From NCBI GenBank assembly GCA_024138015.1, contig JAMXBB010000009.1, forward strand, positions 89,905,049 through 89,969,048: a stretch of 64,000 nt of DNA. Direction: 5' to 3'. A program made the position numbers and the translations under genes. The stretch's first letter is position 1, and each line of letters opens with the position of its first letter. The notes under the pieces are model-generated. The model did no database searches and was not told the DNA's origin. It saw only the letters and a program-made list of their open reading frames with translations. The DNA comes from Lumnitzera littorea. Its lineage: Eukaryota > Streptophyta > Magnoliopsida > Myrtales > Combretaceae. This document shows positions 12,138 through 22,869 of this stretch, piece after piece.

Positions 12138-12737
12138 CTAGCCACTAGAAGTTGCCGAAAATAGGATTATTCTTTCAAAAAACAAATGAAATAATAAAAA
12201 TAATGAAAAACTTAGGTATCTTATTTTATGTATTTATTTATTTTATTTGTTTTTTACTAACATTTTTTTTTTAGTTGTGGCAGTTTAGTTAAAGGGGAAT
12301 TTTAGGGTTTTTTTTCACTTTTATTTATTTTATTTTATTTTATTCTTTTCTACATCATAAATGCATGGTAGACACGGTCAAAACCAAGCCGTCTTAGGAC
12401 CTTAGGAGAGAAGCCATTGTGTAAGCTTCGGATGTTGTGAGGTAACAACCTTCCGAGGCCGATCAGGCTACCCCACTCAAGTTCAGATGCGACCACAGAA
12501 TTGTTGCTTTGAAAAACGTAGTGGTTGCAGAGTTTGAGAACTTTTAGAACCCAACCTTTATATTACATGAAAACTTTTTCAAAAAATCACAAGAACTTAT
12601 GATGTAGCAAACCTAAATTGATAAAGACAATTGTGAAGTTGTGATTGTAATCTTCCCTTGTAAATAATTTGTAATAATTTTATGTAAAGTTTAGAATACA
12701 TTGTAATCGTAATTTTAATTTTGATTTTTGATTAGTC
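12138..12737 (+). other. 5' untranslated leader of the Ogre/Tat element
   Basis: Sequence between primer site and first ORF: T-rich in the first half, then a GC-richer block (12360-12540) containing CCGAGGCCGATCAGG. No ORF is seen. Packaging and dimer signals would be expected here but cannot be pinpointed. Confidence 0.45.
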
Positions 12738-14147
12738 ATGGCTGGACCAAGTCAAGGGCCTTCTAAAGACATTCATGTCTACCTATCGCATTGGCCACAA
12801 AAGCTGCTTCAAACGTGGTTTCGACTCTTCGACCTAGATAAATAGGAGTTTATTAAGAATAAAATTGGGCCCATCCTCTCTCTACAAAAGATCCTTGTGA
12901 ACATCACTTTAGTGGAAGCCTTAGTCTACCTTTGGGAGCCCAAATCCACTAGTTTCTATATGGGCCTACATCAGCTAAGCCCAACTATAGAAGAATACCC
13001 CCAATTGTTGTGGGCTCCTACAATCACGGATGGTATTTATGTCCCAGACATGGAAGCTGCAGCACCAAAGATCTTCAGCAAGTTGCTGGGAATCAGAAAA
13101 ACCAAAATAAACTGGGTTCTAAATCAAGGAAAGACCCTTCGATTAGAGGATGTCATGGACTGGTTTTCTACTGAATTGAAGCATAGGGAAAAACACAAGG
13201 TTTTTTGTGCAAATTTAGAAGCATGGCACCAATACCGAGTCAACACTTTTATATTGGTGGTCTTCAATACTATCCTGTTCCCTGATGAAAGACGTCGAGT
13301 TCATTTCAGAGTTGTAGAACTCGTAGCCCAATTCCTTGAAGGGAAATCATACGTCCCGGCCCTTCTGGCTAAGTAGATCCGGTCACTAAACCATCTCAAG
13401 AAAAAGAAATGAGGAGATCTGAAAACTAATATGGTCCTACTGGTGGTCTGGTTCGTTAGCTACATGAGAAGTTACTAACTTGATTTCAATCGGGCTAAGT
13501 TTACTCAGCAATATGATCTCATTAAATCTTTTGGAGAAAGAATCGAGTTGCCAGAAAATATAGCTAGCCGCTACTGGGTCTAATACTTTCAGAATATGAA
13601 AGCGGAAGAGTTGTTGTTGACACCCAGGTGGTTTGCAAGCAAGGAAATGATAAGAGGATATAGAGACTTTAAAGCGGTTCCTTTGATCGGCTTCAACCTC
13701 TGCACCGCATACGTCCTAGCCAATGGACTCATTGAGGAAATGATCCCTACACCATCATTAAAGGCAGTCTCATTGGACTTCCTTAACCCCAGCATGACGA
13801 TGGTTGATAAAGTAACCAAGCTTCAGAGCATCTAAGCTCTTTGGTGCACGAGAAAGACCACCCCTACCACTAGAGGGATAACAGCCAGGAGCCAGACAAC
13901 CAAAGGATTTCTTTATCACCAGCTAAAAGGGCTGAAAGATATAGAAGACAACAAAGAGAAGGGGGAAGTTCAAACTGAACCAGAGAGGACGACTAAAAGA
14001 GAGCAGGAGTTGGAAAGCCGTTGTAAAGAGTATCATCAGAAGATAAAGGCATTAGAAGCACAACTGAAAAGGACCAAGGGCAAAGAAGAGCAAGCTCCCA
14101 TGATTCGAAAGAAGAGAAAGACACAAGATAAGCCTACTAGCCATTAG
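12738..14147 (+). pseudogene. ORF1 of the Ogre/Tat element (DUF7745-like)
   Basis: One unbroken phase runs from the ATG at 12738 to TAG at 14145, 469 codons, with no frameshift but six internal stops at 12843, 13374, 13410, 13476, 13581 and 13833. The core (12897-13820) resembles the domain found in the extra 5' ORF of Tat/Ogre elements: a conserved AWHQYRVNTFILVVFNTILFP block and a later GYRDFKAVPLIGF block. The last 80 residues are Lys/Glu/Arg-rich and predicted helical (KREQELESRCKEYHQKIKA), then a basic tail. The function of this ORF is not established. All six stops are TAG, TAA or TGA codons one C-to-T step from CAG, CAA or CGA. Confidence 0.75.
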
Positions 14148-14479
14148 GAAATTAAATTTTAGATTTTAGGTTTTTATGTTTTCATTAGAATTCATTTTTA
14201 TGAACAGAATAAGAGGTGTAAAGCTTCACAATTGCAAAAAAAATTAATAAAAGTTAGTTAGGTTTTGCCACATCAAAGGTTCTCCCCAATTCTTGATTTT
14301 TCATTACACTCGTGTGACATGCATCTTATGTTTATACGATTAACAACCCTTTTTAAGGAAAATGTAATATGTACTAACCCTTTGTTGAGTTGTTCAATAA
14401 CATCAGGTAAAATTCCAAGATAGCTCCCAAACATCAAGTCTTTCAGAGAAGTCCGATTAGAACACGTTCCTAGACCAGG
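14148..14479 (+). other. Spacer between ORF1 and gag
   Basis: About 330 bp of AT-rich sequence without coding signal, ending just before the gag ATG. It would need re-initiation, splicing or a separate transcript to reach gag; I cannot tell which. Confidence 0.4.
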
Positions 14480-17259
14480 ATGGCCACCACTCAAGGAAAT
14501 GATGGAGACCCTGAGATCAATGATCCCTCTGAGCTAAGGTTTTGTTCCATAGAAAGGACTATGGAAAAGATAGCAGAACAAATGAGCTTCCTAGCAAATA
14601 GCATTGCTTTGCTATGAGCTATAACACCGGCTAATGAAGAAGGTTCCAAAACCCGTTATGGGAAGAATACACAAGCTCCTGAAGCAGAGCACGAATATCA
14701 AAAAGACCCATTCAAATCAGAAGGAGTTTACCCGAAAGACAACCCGACCTTCAAACCTGACACATATGCGATGCCGAGACCTATCAACCATGGGCCAAGT
14801 ACGGACAGCTTAAAAGGACTGGAAAAGAAATTGACACAATAGATTACGGAGAAGATGAAGGCATTCGTAGGGTGTGATGGATTTGAATAGGCAAGGATCA
14901 CAGAGTTTTCCGCGTATGACATGGGATCATACCCTGAGAAGTTTAAGGTACTAGAATTCAAAAAGCATAACGGGACGAGTTGCCCCAAGCTTCACACCAA
15001 GTTGTATGTCAGGAAGATGGGTAAATATGTTCAGTATGATCCATTCATGGTACAGACATTTCAGGATAGTCTGACCAAACCAGCCCTGACTTGGTATGCC
15101 CAGCTTGATTTGAATAAGATAAATACATGGGAGAAACTTGCTTGAGCATTTTATGAACAATATAAATTCAATGTGGAAGTAGCCCCGACTATGATGGATT
15201 TAGTTGCCCTATAGAAGAAGAATAATGAATCGTTCAAAGAATATGCTCAAAGATGGAGGTCCTTAGCTGCAAGAATCTCTATTCCTACGATTGAGAAGGA
15301 GCTCACATTGGCTTTCATTAACACCTTGGAGAGGCCCTATTTCTCCCATCTCATTGGGTAGGCTTCGTCCAGTTTTGCCGAAGTAGTAACGGCCGGGTGT
15401 AGGATTGAAAGTGCCGTCTCTTCCGGTAAACTGCAAGACCCAGCAGATAGAAGACCACTAGCGTCATCATCTAGTCCTAGACCAGCCGCCAATAAGCCTA
15501 AAGAATCTACAGTTGGTATGGTAAATTCAAATGCCAGACCAAATGCTCAAGTCGCTTTTAGGGCGAATCTACCTCCCGCTCAGCAATAGTACAGATACTA
15601 GTTTCAAACTAACAAGACTTATAGATAATTTACCAAGATACCGGTCCCTTTAAGTCAAGTCCTCGAGAAGTTGTGAAGGGATAATTTGATACGGTACGAA
15701 CTTCTTAACGATCGATATCGGCCGAGAATCTTTGACCCCACAGTAAAGTATGAATACCACTGTGGATAAGTAGGGCATTCGACTGATGCATGTTGGAGGC
15801 TGAGGAACAAGATTCAAGACTTGATAGATGAAGGGATAGTGCAGTTAGATTTTATGGAAGCCCCGATTCCTAATGTTAACAATAATCCCTTACCCAGCCA
15901 TCGGTCGATGATTGGTATGATTTTTGATGATTATACTATCAATGTCATCGATTTAGATAAGAAGCCTAAGGTTTTTGAGTTCTATATTGGCAACTAGACT
16001 CTAGAAGTGAAAAGGTACACATTCCAGGTACCGTTGCCACCAGAAAATTACAAGGCTGCTCCATTTAACTATCACCTGGTAAATCAGGAGATACCAGGTC
16101 CTCTGGTAGGGGGCATTACTCGATCAGGAAATATTTATCACCTGAGAGAGGAGCAGGGGAGGAAAGTCATGTCGGGAGAATCGAATGATAAAACGGCCGC
16201 CAAACGCATTGAGGGGATATCAGCCTTTACCAAAATGATCAAGTCGAGTGAGTATAAGATCATGGATCAACTCAGTAAGACTCCTGCACAAATATCGTTG
16301 ATGAGCCTATTAATTGCATCTGAACCATACAAGGACGCTTTATTTCGCACCTTAAATGAAGTGAAGGTCCCTCGGGAGATTCCAATTGAGAAGATGGGAC
16401 TGGTTACTAATTCGATCCTTGCAATAGATCAAATTTCATTTTCAGTGGAAGAATTGGGCGAGGAAGGGAATAAACATACAAAGCCACTCTTTATCATGGT
16501 AAGGAGTAATGACATAATTGTCACCAAGGTACTCATTGACAATGGATTGTCGCTGAATGTCTGCCTACTCGCCACCTTGGATTTGCTGGGCATTGACACA
16601 TCTACAATTAAGCCTTCTTCTACAACAGTCAGGGCCTTTGATGGTTCTAGAAGAGAGATTATAGGGGAGATCAATTTATTCGTGAGTATTGGCCCTCAGC
16701 ACTTTACTATTCGATTCCAAGTCATGGACATTCCAAGATCTTTCAATCTACATTTGGGAAGACCTTGGATTCATGCAGTAGGGACCATACCTTCGAGCTT
16801 GCACCAAAATTTGAAGTTTATCTCCAATGGCTAAGTGATTACAATTCTGGGAGATCAAGATTATGAAATCTATAAGGAGACGGCTATACCCTACATAAGA
16901 AGTAAGGGACAAGAGGAGCTAGGTTTACAAATGTTTGAAGAAGTGAACATGATTATCGGTCCCGACAGAGAGGATGATAAAAGGAAGGGATTCAAGGAAG
17001 GCCAGATTGGTACCTATGGCCTTGGTTACAATCTTACCTTGACGGAAGAGTTCCAGGAGAAGCAAGCGAGGGGCAGGAGAGGTAACAAATTATACCATGC
17101 CTCGATGACCTTTCCACCGCTAGCTTAGACGTTCATAGGAGAAGAGACTCAAGCTTGAGAATCTAACAAAGAAGGATCAACAAACTCGCCACCCAAGTTC
17201 CAGCATCATTTGAACAACTGGTTCTCCATCCCGGCGAATAGCAACAGGTCTTCCCTAGG
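14480..17259 (+). pseudogene. Gag-protease ORF of the Ogre/Tat element
   Basis: A single phase runs from the ATG at 14480 to about 17259 with about 15 internal stops and no frameshift that I can see. The retrotransposon gag domain lies at about 14900-15420 (MGSYPEKFKVLEFKKHNGTS, ALTWYAQLDLNKINTWEKLA). A zinc-knuckle-like YHCG..GHSTDACW follows near 15755-15795. The aspartic protease is at about 16440-16815, with the active-site segment VLIDNGLSLNVC (most retroviral-type proteases have D-S/T-G; Tat elements often have D-N-G) and the end LHLGRPWIHAVGTIPSSLHQ. Stops are mostly at codons one C-to-T change from Gln or Arg. Not functional. Confidence 0.88.
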
Positions 17260-17476
17260 GTAAAGGGGTGACCCATAGTTAGTATCTTCTAAATTTTTAT
17301 TTTCAATAGTTATCGTTTTAAATGTATTGTTTAACCTTTCGTTCAAAATTAGTTAGGCCTTTATCTCATTTAAGACCATACCTCCATTTATTCAATGAAA
17401 TCTTAGTTCGTTTCTTTCCTATGTTGCTCTTCAATTCTCTTTTGTTTAGATACATTTTTCATGCATTCTCATTCAG
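17260..17476 (+). other. Candidate intron between protease and RT
   Basis: Coding similarity stops near CCCTAGG|GTAAAG (GT at 17260) and resumes after a T-rich tract ending TTCTCATTCAG (AG at 17475-17476). From there the frame leads without a break into the RT domain. Ogre elements are known to carry an intron at this place. The exact donor is uncertain; another GT lies at 17248. Confidence 0.5.
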
Positions 17477-20400
17477 ATTCAATGAACCAAGCGAAAACCA
17501 GGAATACGTCGCACAGGTAGAAAATGAGAATATCGATATCGCTTCCAGCCCTACTAAGTTAGTCGTCGAGGACGATGTTGATGACCACAGTAATATACAA
17601 GAGGAATGACAAAAACATGAACTGGGTAGAATCACTATTGATGAACTAATTGAGACAATTAATGTGGGGAACGAAGACAATCCTAAGAATTTAAAAATTG
17701 GGGCAAGTTTAAAAGAGAAACAGAAAACAGAAATGATTGCGTTATTAGCCGAATATCAGGATGTGTTCGCTTGGTCATATGAAGATATGCCTGGGTTGGA
17801 CCCATCGATTGTAGTCCACTGTTTACCTACATAGGAGGACGTCAAACCAAAAAGGAAAAATTTGAGGACATTTCAACCTAACATCTTACTAAAAATTAAA
17901 GAAGAAGTGAAGAAACTACTGGAAGTTGGATTCATCGAAGTGTCAAATTACCCGGAATGGGTAACTAATATCGTTCTAATAATAAAGAAGAATAGGAAAG
18001 TTAGAGTGTGTGTAGACTTTCGAGTCTCAACCAGGCAACGCCTAAGGATAATTTTCCATTGCCTCACATTGATGTCTTGGTGGATAACACCGTCAGAAAT
18101 CATCTATTCTCTTTCATGGATGGTTTTTCGGGATATAATCAGATTCGGATGTCCGAAAAGGATAAGACAAAGATGACTTTTATTACGACTTGGGGAACGT
18201 TTTGCTAAAAGGTGATGCCATTTGGGTTGAAGAATGCAAGTGCAACATATCAGAGGGCCATGGTTGCAATCTTTCATGATATGATGCATAAAGAAATAGA
18301 AGTGTATGTTGATGATATGATTGTGAAATCTAAAGAGGAGGAAGATCACTTAGAAAACCTGAGGAAGTTGTTTGATAGACTGAGGAAGTACCACTTGAAA
18401 TTGAATCCAGAGAAGTGTACCTTTGGTGTGACATTAGGAAAATTGTTAGGGTTCATAGTCAGCCAAAGAGGTATTGAAGTCGATCCTGATAAGGCCAAAG
18501 CTATAATTAAAAAGCCTCCTCCACAAACACTCAAGGAAGTGCGAGGATTGCTGGGGCGTTTAAATTACATAGCCCAATTCATTTCACAGTTAACGGACAA
18601 ATGCCGCCCTCTTTTTAAGCTGTTAAAAAAGAATGTAAAGATCAGCTAGAATGAGGAATGCGAAGAGGCCTTCACGAAAATCAAATAATATATCATGAAA
18701 CCTCCAATGTTGGTAGCACCTAAACCTGGAAAGCCGTTGTTCTTGTACCTGACCATAATGCCGGAATCCATGGGATCCGTGCTTGGCCAGAAGGATGAAG
18801 AAGGAAAAGAGTGAGTCGTTTACTATCTAAGCAAGAAGTTTACTAAAGGAGAGTAAAAATACTTAGAAGCTGAAAGAACCTGTTGTGCATTGGTCTGGGT
18901 TATGCATCGACTTAGACAATATACGCTGTATTATCAGATTGAGTTAATAACACAACATGATCCTTTAAAATACTTAGCTGAAAAAATGGCACTCATTGGT
19001 AGAGTTTCAAAGTAGCAGATGTTGCTAATAGAATTTGACATTAAGTATGTGAGCCAAAGTTCAGTCAAGGGGCAAACTTTGGCGAATCAATTAGTGGAGA
19101 ATCCTTCTAAGGATACCCCTCAACAAGTACAGGTTGAGTTTTCCAATGAAAACATCCTAGTAGCAGGAAATGATTATGATGGTGAAATAATCGAAAAATC
19201 TTCAAGGTGGAAAATGTTCTTTAACTGAGCAGCTAATGTGTTTGGATGTGGAGTAGGGGCAATTCTGGTATTGCCTGGAGGTACACAATTTCCAATGGTT
19301 GTGAGATTGGTTTTCCCATGAACCAATAACATTACAGAATACGAGGTGTGTATTTTGGGACTCAAAATCGCATTATTTAAGGAGATACAAGAATTACAGG
19401 TGTATAGAGATTCTTCATTGATTATAAGCCAAGCTTAGGGTGAGTATAAGATGAAAGACCCCAAATTAGTGCCTTATCGCCAACACTTGGCCAAGTTGAT
19501 AACCAAGTTCGAGAAGATTACCTTCGTATATGTACCAAGGGTTCAAAACCAGTTCACTAATGCTCTTGCTACTTTGGCATCAATGATTCAGATATCGAAA
19601 GGAGTGGAGATTCAGCCACTTAAAATTAAAATTGAGGAAAAGCCTGCTTTTTGTTTAGCAATGGAAAGTTCATGTAGCAAAAGCCTTGGTATCATGATAT
19701 CAAAATATTTTTACAACATGGTATGTACCCCAATGGAGCAAAGAGGAAGATAAAAAATTGATTAGAAGATTGGCGGCTCAGTACTTGATGAGTGATTCTA
19801 TATTATACCGACGATCGTTCGACAGTACGCTTTTACGTTGTATAGATGGGAAAGAGGCAGAGATGCTAATGAAAGAAGTGCATAGGGTAGTATGTGGCCC
19901 CCATATAAATGGCTACATGCTTGCCAAGAAAATCATGAGGATGGGATATTACTAGTCAGCTGTAGAAGCGGATTATATAGCACATGTTAGACACTGCCAT
20001 TTATGCCAGATCTATGCGAATAAGATCAATGCTCCACCTCAAGAGTTGCATACACTATCAGCACCATGGCCTTTTTCTATGTGGGGAATAGATATCATTG
20101 GCCCAATCACTTCAAAAGCATCTAACGGCCACCGATTTATATTGGTAGCTATTGATTATTTCACTAAGTGGGTTAAAGCCTCATCCTACTATAGTGTGAC
20201 AAAGGGAGTAGTGGTCAAGTTCATCAGGAGAGACATATTGGCTTAGTGTGGTTTGCTAGAAACAATTATTACTGACAACGGTATGAATCTAAATAATAGA
20301 TTGATGTCCAAGTTATGCCGACACTTCAGGATCATTCATAGAAATTCTACTCCTTATCGGCCCTAGATGAATAGAGCCGTAGAAGTAGCCGTGGAAGTAG

Positions 20401-20945
20401 CCAATAAGAATATCAAAAGAATTAATAAGAAGATGGCCATTACGTATCAAGATTGGCATGAGATGTTACCATTTGCACTCATGGCCTATCGAACTTCTAT
20501 CAGAACATCAATAAGGGCAACCCCTTACTCATTGGTATACAGAATGGAGGCTGTACTACCAATGGAGGTCAAGATCCTATCTCTTAGAATATTGTTGGAT
20601 ACTCAATTAGATGAGGCTGACTAGGTAAAGAAGCGTGTTGAGTAGTTGAACCTAATTGAGGAAAAGAGGCTGACAGCTTTATGCCACAACATTTGCTATC
20701 AGCAGCGAATGGCCAGGGCTTTCAACAAAAAAGTACGACCCCGAAGTTTTGAGCAAGGAGATATGGTGTTGAGGAAGACGTTGCCTAACACAACTGATTC
20801 AAGAGGGAAATTTTCCCCAAACTATAAAGGGCCTTACATTGTGAAGAAAGTATTACCTAGGGGGGCTGTTATCTTGTCTCAAATGGATGGTCCGGACTTG
20901 AAGGATCTAGTAAATGTTGATGCACTAAAGATGTACTATCCTTGA
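17477..20945 (+). pseudogene. Pol ORF: RT, RNase H, second RNase H, integrase
   Basis: RT spans about 17860-18640: VGFIEVSNYPEWVTN, then FPLPHIDVLVDN, FSFMDGFSGYNQIRM, MPFGLKNASATYQRAM and the catalytic YVDDMIVKSK (about 18304-18333). The first RNase H runs about 18660-19000 (LYLTIMPESMGSVLGQ, YYLSKKFT). The second, Tat-type RNase H runs about 19200-19600 (FGCGVGAILV, TNNITEYEV, YRDSSLII). Integrase runs about 19760-20940: a zinc-binding H...H...CHLC segment, then WGIDIIGP and ITDNGMN carrying the two catalytic Asp, and a C-terminal FEQGDMVLRK...GPYIVKKV fold. A frameshift lies near 18022-18031 and another near 19735; many stops are also present. A 12-bp tandem duplication (20376-20399) lies at the third catalytic residue. 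Confidence 0.93.
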
Positions 20946-21820
20946 ACATCAATGAAATTTTTGCAAATAATCTTACTATTACTGTGGTCTCATTTTCATT
21001 TTCTACATGTAAAGTCGGTATTCCTAGTAGTCGTTAACATTGGATAATGTCCTTAGCCTTTCTTTTTCTCATTCCACTAAATGACCCACTTCTCGCTCTA
21101 TCATCTACCTAAATAAACCTTACACACAAAGAACCACAAGAAAAATAATCACTTAATTTGAAGCGATGGCTATTAATAAAAATTCTTTTAATACTTTATT
21201 ACGGTTAACCCCCCAAAGAAAGGAAGATTTGTTTCCTATTTTTCAAGACAGGGCTATGTTCAAAAAGAGTAACGTATGGCGTATAAGTGGAAACTCACTT
21301 GAGAACAGATGCTTGCCCCAAAAAACCAATTTTTGGACCGGAAGTTTAATACAGGACATCCTTGTTCGAAAAGAATATGCTTTACATTCGTTTCAAGATT
21401 AAGTTGCTTTCAAAAAAAAAAAGGAAAAAAAGAAAAAAAAATGGGGGTTTTGAAAGAGACAGCAGAAGAAAGAAGAAGAAGAATGAAAACAAGAAAAGCA
21501 ATGGTAAGGGTCGGAATCATTGGTTTTAATTGGACTGCTCAATAAGACATTTGACTACTTAGGAGCTATCATTGAAACCAAGTAAGTGGTTCTAAACCTG
21601 ATAAAACATTGCATTGGCAATTGGTTTCCCCCTAAGGATAATAGCTTATTTCCCAAAAATAATTTCTTAGCAAGATAGTTAGCTCGTAGGGCATGGTCCC
21701 AGTGTTTCTTCAACTTCCAATCGTCGAACTCACAGAACATTACCCGACTCGAGATTTCTTCAAAGGATTTAGCGTTTTGGTCAACTTATGGACCGATATT
21801 TCGACTCATATTCTCATTCA
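20946..21820 (+). other. 3' untranslated region of the Ogre/Tat element, proximal part
   Basis: Noncoding sequence after pol with an A-rich purine run (21408-21480). Two short open frames (21166-21402, 21309-21545) have no family similarity that I recognise. It leads into the 81-bp repeat array. Confidence 0.5.
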
Positions 21821-21964
21821 GGGATCTAGCCAGCTCATAGAGTGCAGTCCCAATCTAAAGTTTCTTCAGCTTCTACCTAACTCCTAAAACAGTCTCAATT
21901 TATAATCTCCTAGGGATTTAGCAAGCTCATGGAGCGCTATCCCAATTCAAAGTTTTCCTTCCTT

Positions 21965-22730
21965 GTTTTTAGGTCTTAGCCAGCTTAAAGGGCGCTTTGA
22001 CCGCCTTAGTTAGTCAGCTCATCAAGGCACGACCAAGTTTTCCTTGTTTCAGGTCTTAGCCAACTCAAAGGGCGCTTTGACCGCCTTGGTTAGTCAGCTC
22101 ATTAAGGGTACGACTAAGTTTTCCTTGTTTTAGGTCTTAGCCAACTCAAAGGGCACTTTGACTGCCTTGGTTAGTCAGCTCATTAAGAGTACGACCAAGT
22201 TTTCCTTGTTTTAGGTCTTAGCCAGCTCAAAGGGCATTTTGACTACCTTGGTTAGTCAGCTCATTAAGGGCACGACCAAGTTTTCCTTGTTTCAGGTCTT
22301 AGCCAGCTCAAAGGGCACTTTGACCGCCTTAGTTAGTCAGCTCATTAAGGGCATGACCAAGTTTTCCTTCCTTGTTTTTAAGTCTTAGCCAACTCAAAGG
22401 GCACTTTGACCGCCTTAATTAGTCAGCTCATTAAGGGTACGACCAAGTTTTCCTTCATGTTTTCAAGTCTTAGCCAGCTCAAAGGGCGCTTTAATCGCCT
22501 TGGTTAGTCAACTCATTAAGGACACGACCAAGTTTTCCTTGTTTCAGGTCTTAGCCAACTCAAAGGACGCTTTGACCACCTTGGTTAGTCAACTCATTAG
22601 GACACGACCAAGTTTCCTCATTTTTAGGTCTTAGCCAACTCAAAGGGCACTTTGACCACCTTGGTTAGTCAGCTCATCAGGGCACGACCAAGTTCTCATT
22701 ATTCTTTTTAGAGATTTTTGCCAACTCACA
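21965..22730 (+). repeat. 81-bp tandem repeat array in the 3' UTR
   Basis: The start phrase GGTCTTAGCC recurs at about 21971, 22051, 22132, 22213, 22294, 22380, 22465, 22546 and 22626: nine or more copies, period 80-86 bp. Each carries CAAAGGGCGCTTTG (a small hairpin), TTAGTCAGCTCATTAAGG and CGACCAAGTTTTCCTT. More diverged copies precede it (from about 21820). Ogre/Tat 3' UTRs are known for such arrays. Confidence 0.92.
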
Positions 22731-22823
22731 AAGACGCTACCTCTCGATATTCTAACCCTCGTCAAGTGACTAAACGTTCCTTAGGATAAAGTTGTCCTGA
22801 GGCAAAAACGGTGTCTCTTTTGT

Positions 22824-22860
22824 CTTTGTGGCAAAGTTTTGCTCAAACTTTACCACAAAG
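22824..22860 (+). other. Stem-loop beside the polypurine tract
   Basis: Arms CTTTGTGGCAAAGTTT (22824-22839) and AAACTTTACCACAAAG (22845-22860) pair at 15 of 16 positions around a 5-nt loop TGCTC. The right arm runs into the polypurine tract, 9 bp before the 3' LTR. The role is unknown; the position suggests reverse transcription or RNA 3'-end formation. Confidence 0.7.
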
Positions 22861-22869
22861 AGGGGCAGT
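22857..22869 (+). other. Polypurine tract of the Ogre/Tat element
   Basis: AAAGAGGGGCAGT directly precedes the TGTAGACACC start of the 3' LTR, the expected plus-strand primer position. Confidence 0.75.

Noticed and set aside
13589..13819. Minus-strand ORF
   Set aside because: Shadow of Ogre/Tat ORF1 on the plus strand.
21965..22730. CRISPR-like array
   Set aside because: The units are tandem, about 81 bp, with no repeat/spacer pattern, and lie in a eukaryotic retrotransposon 3' UTR.
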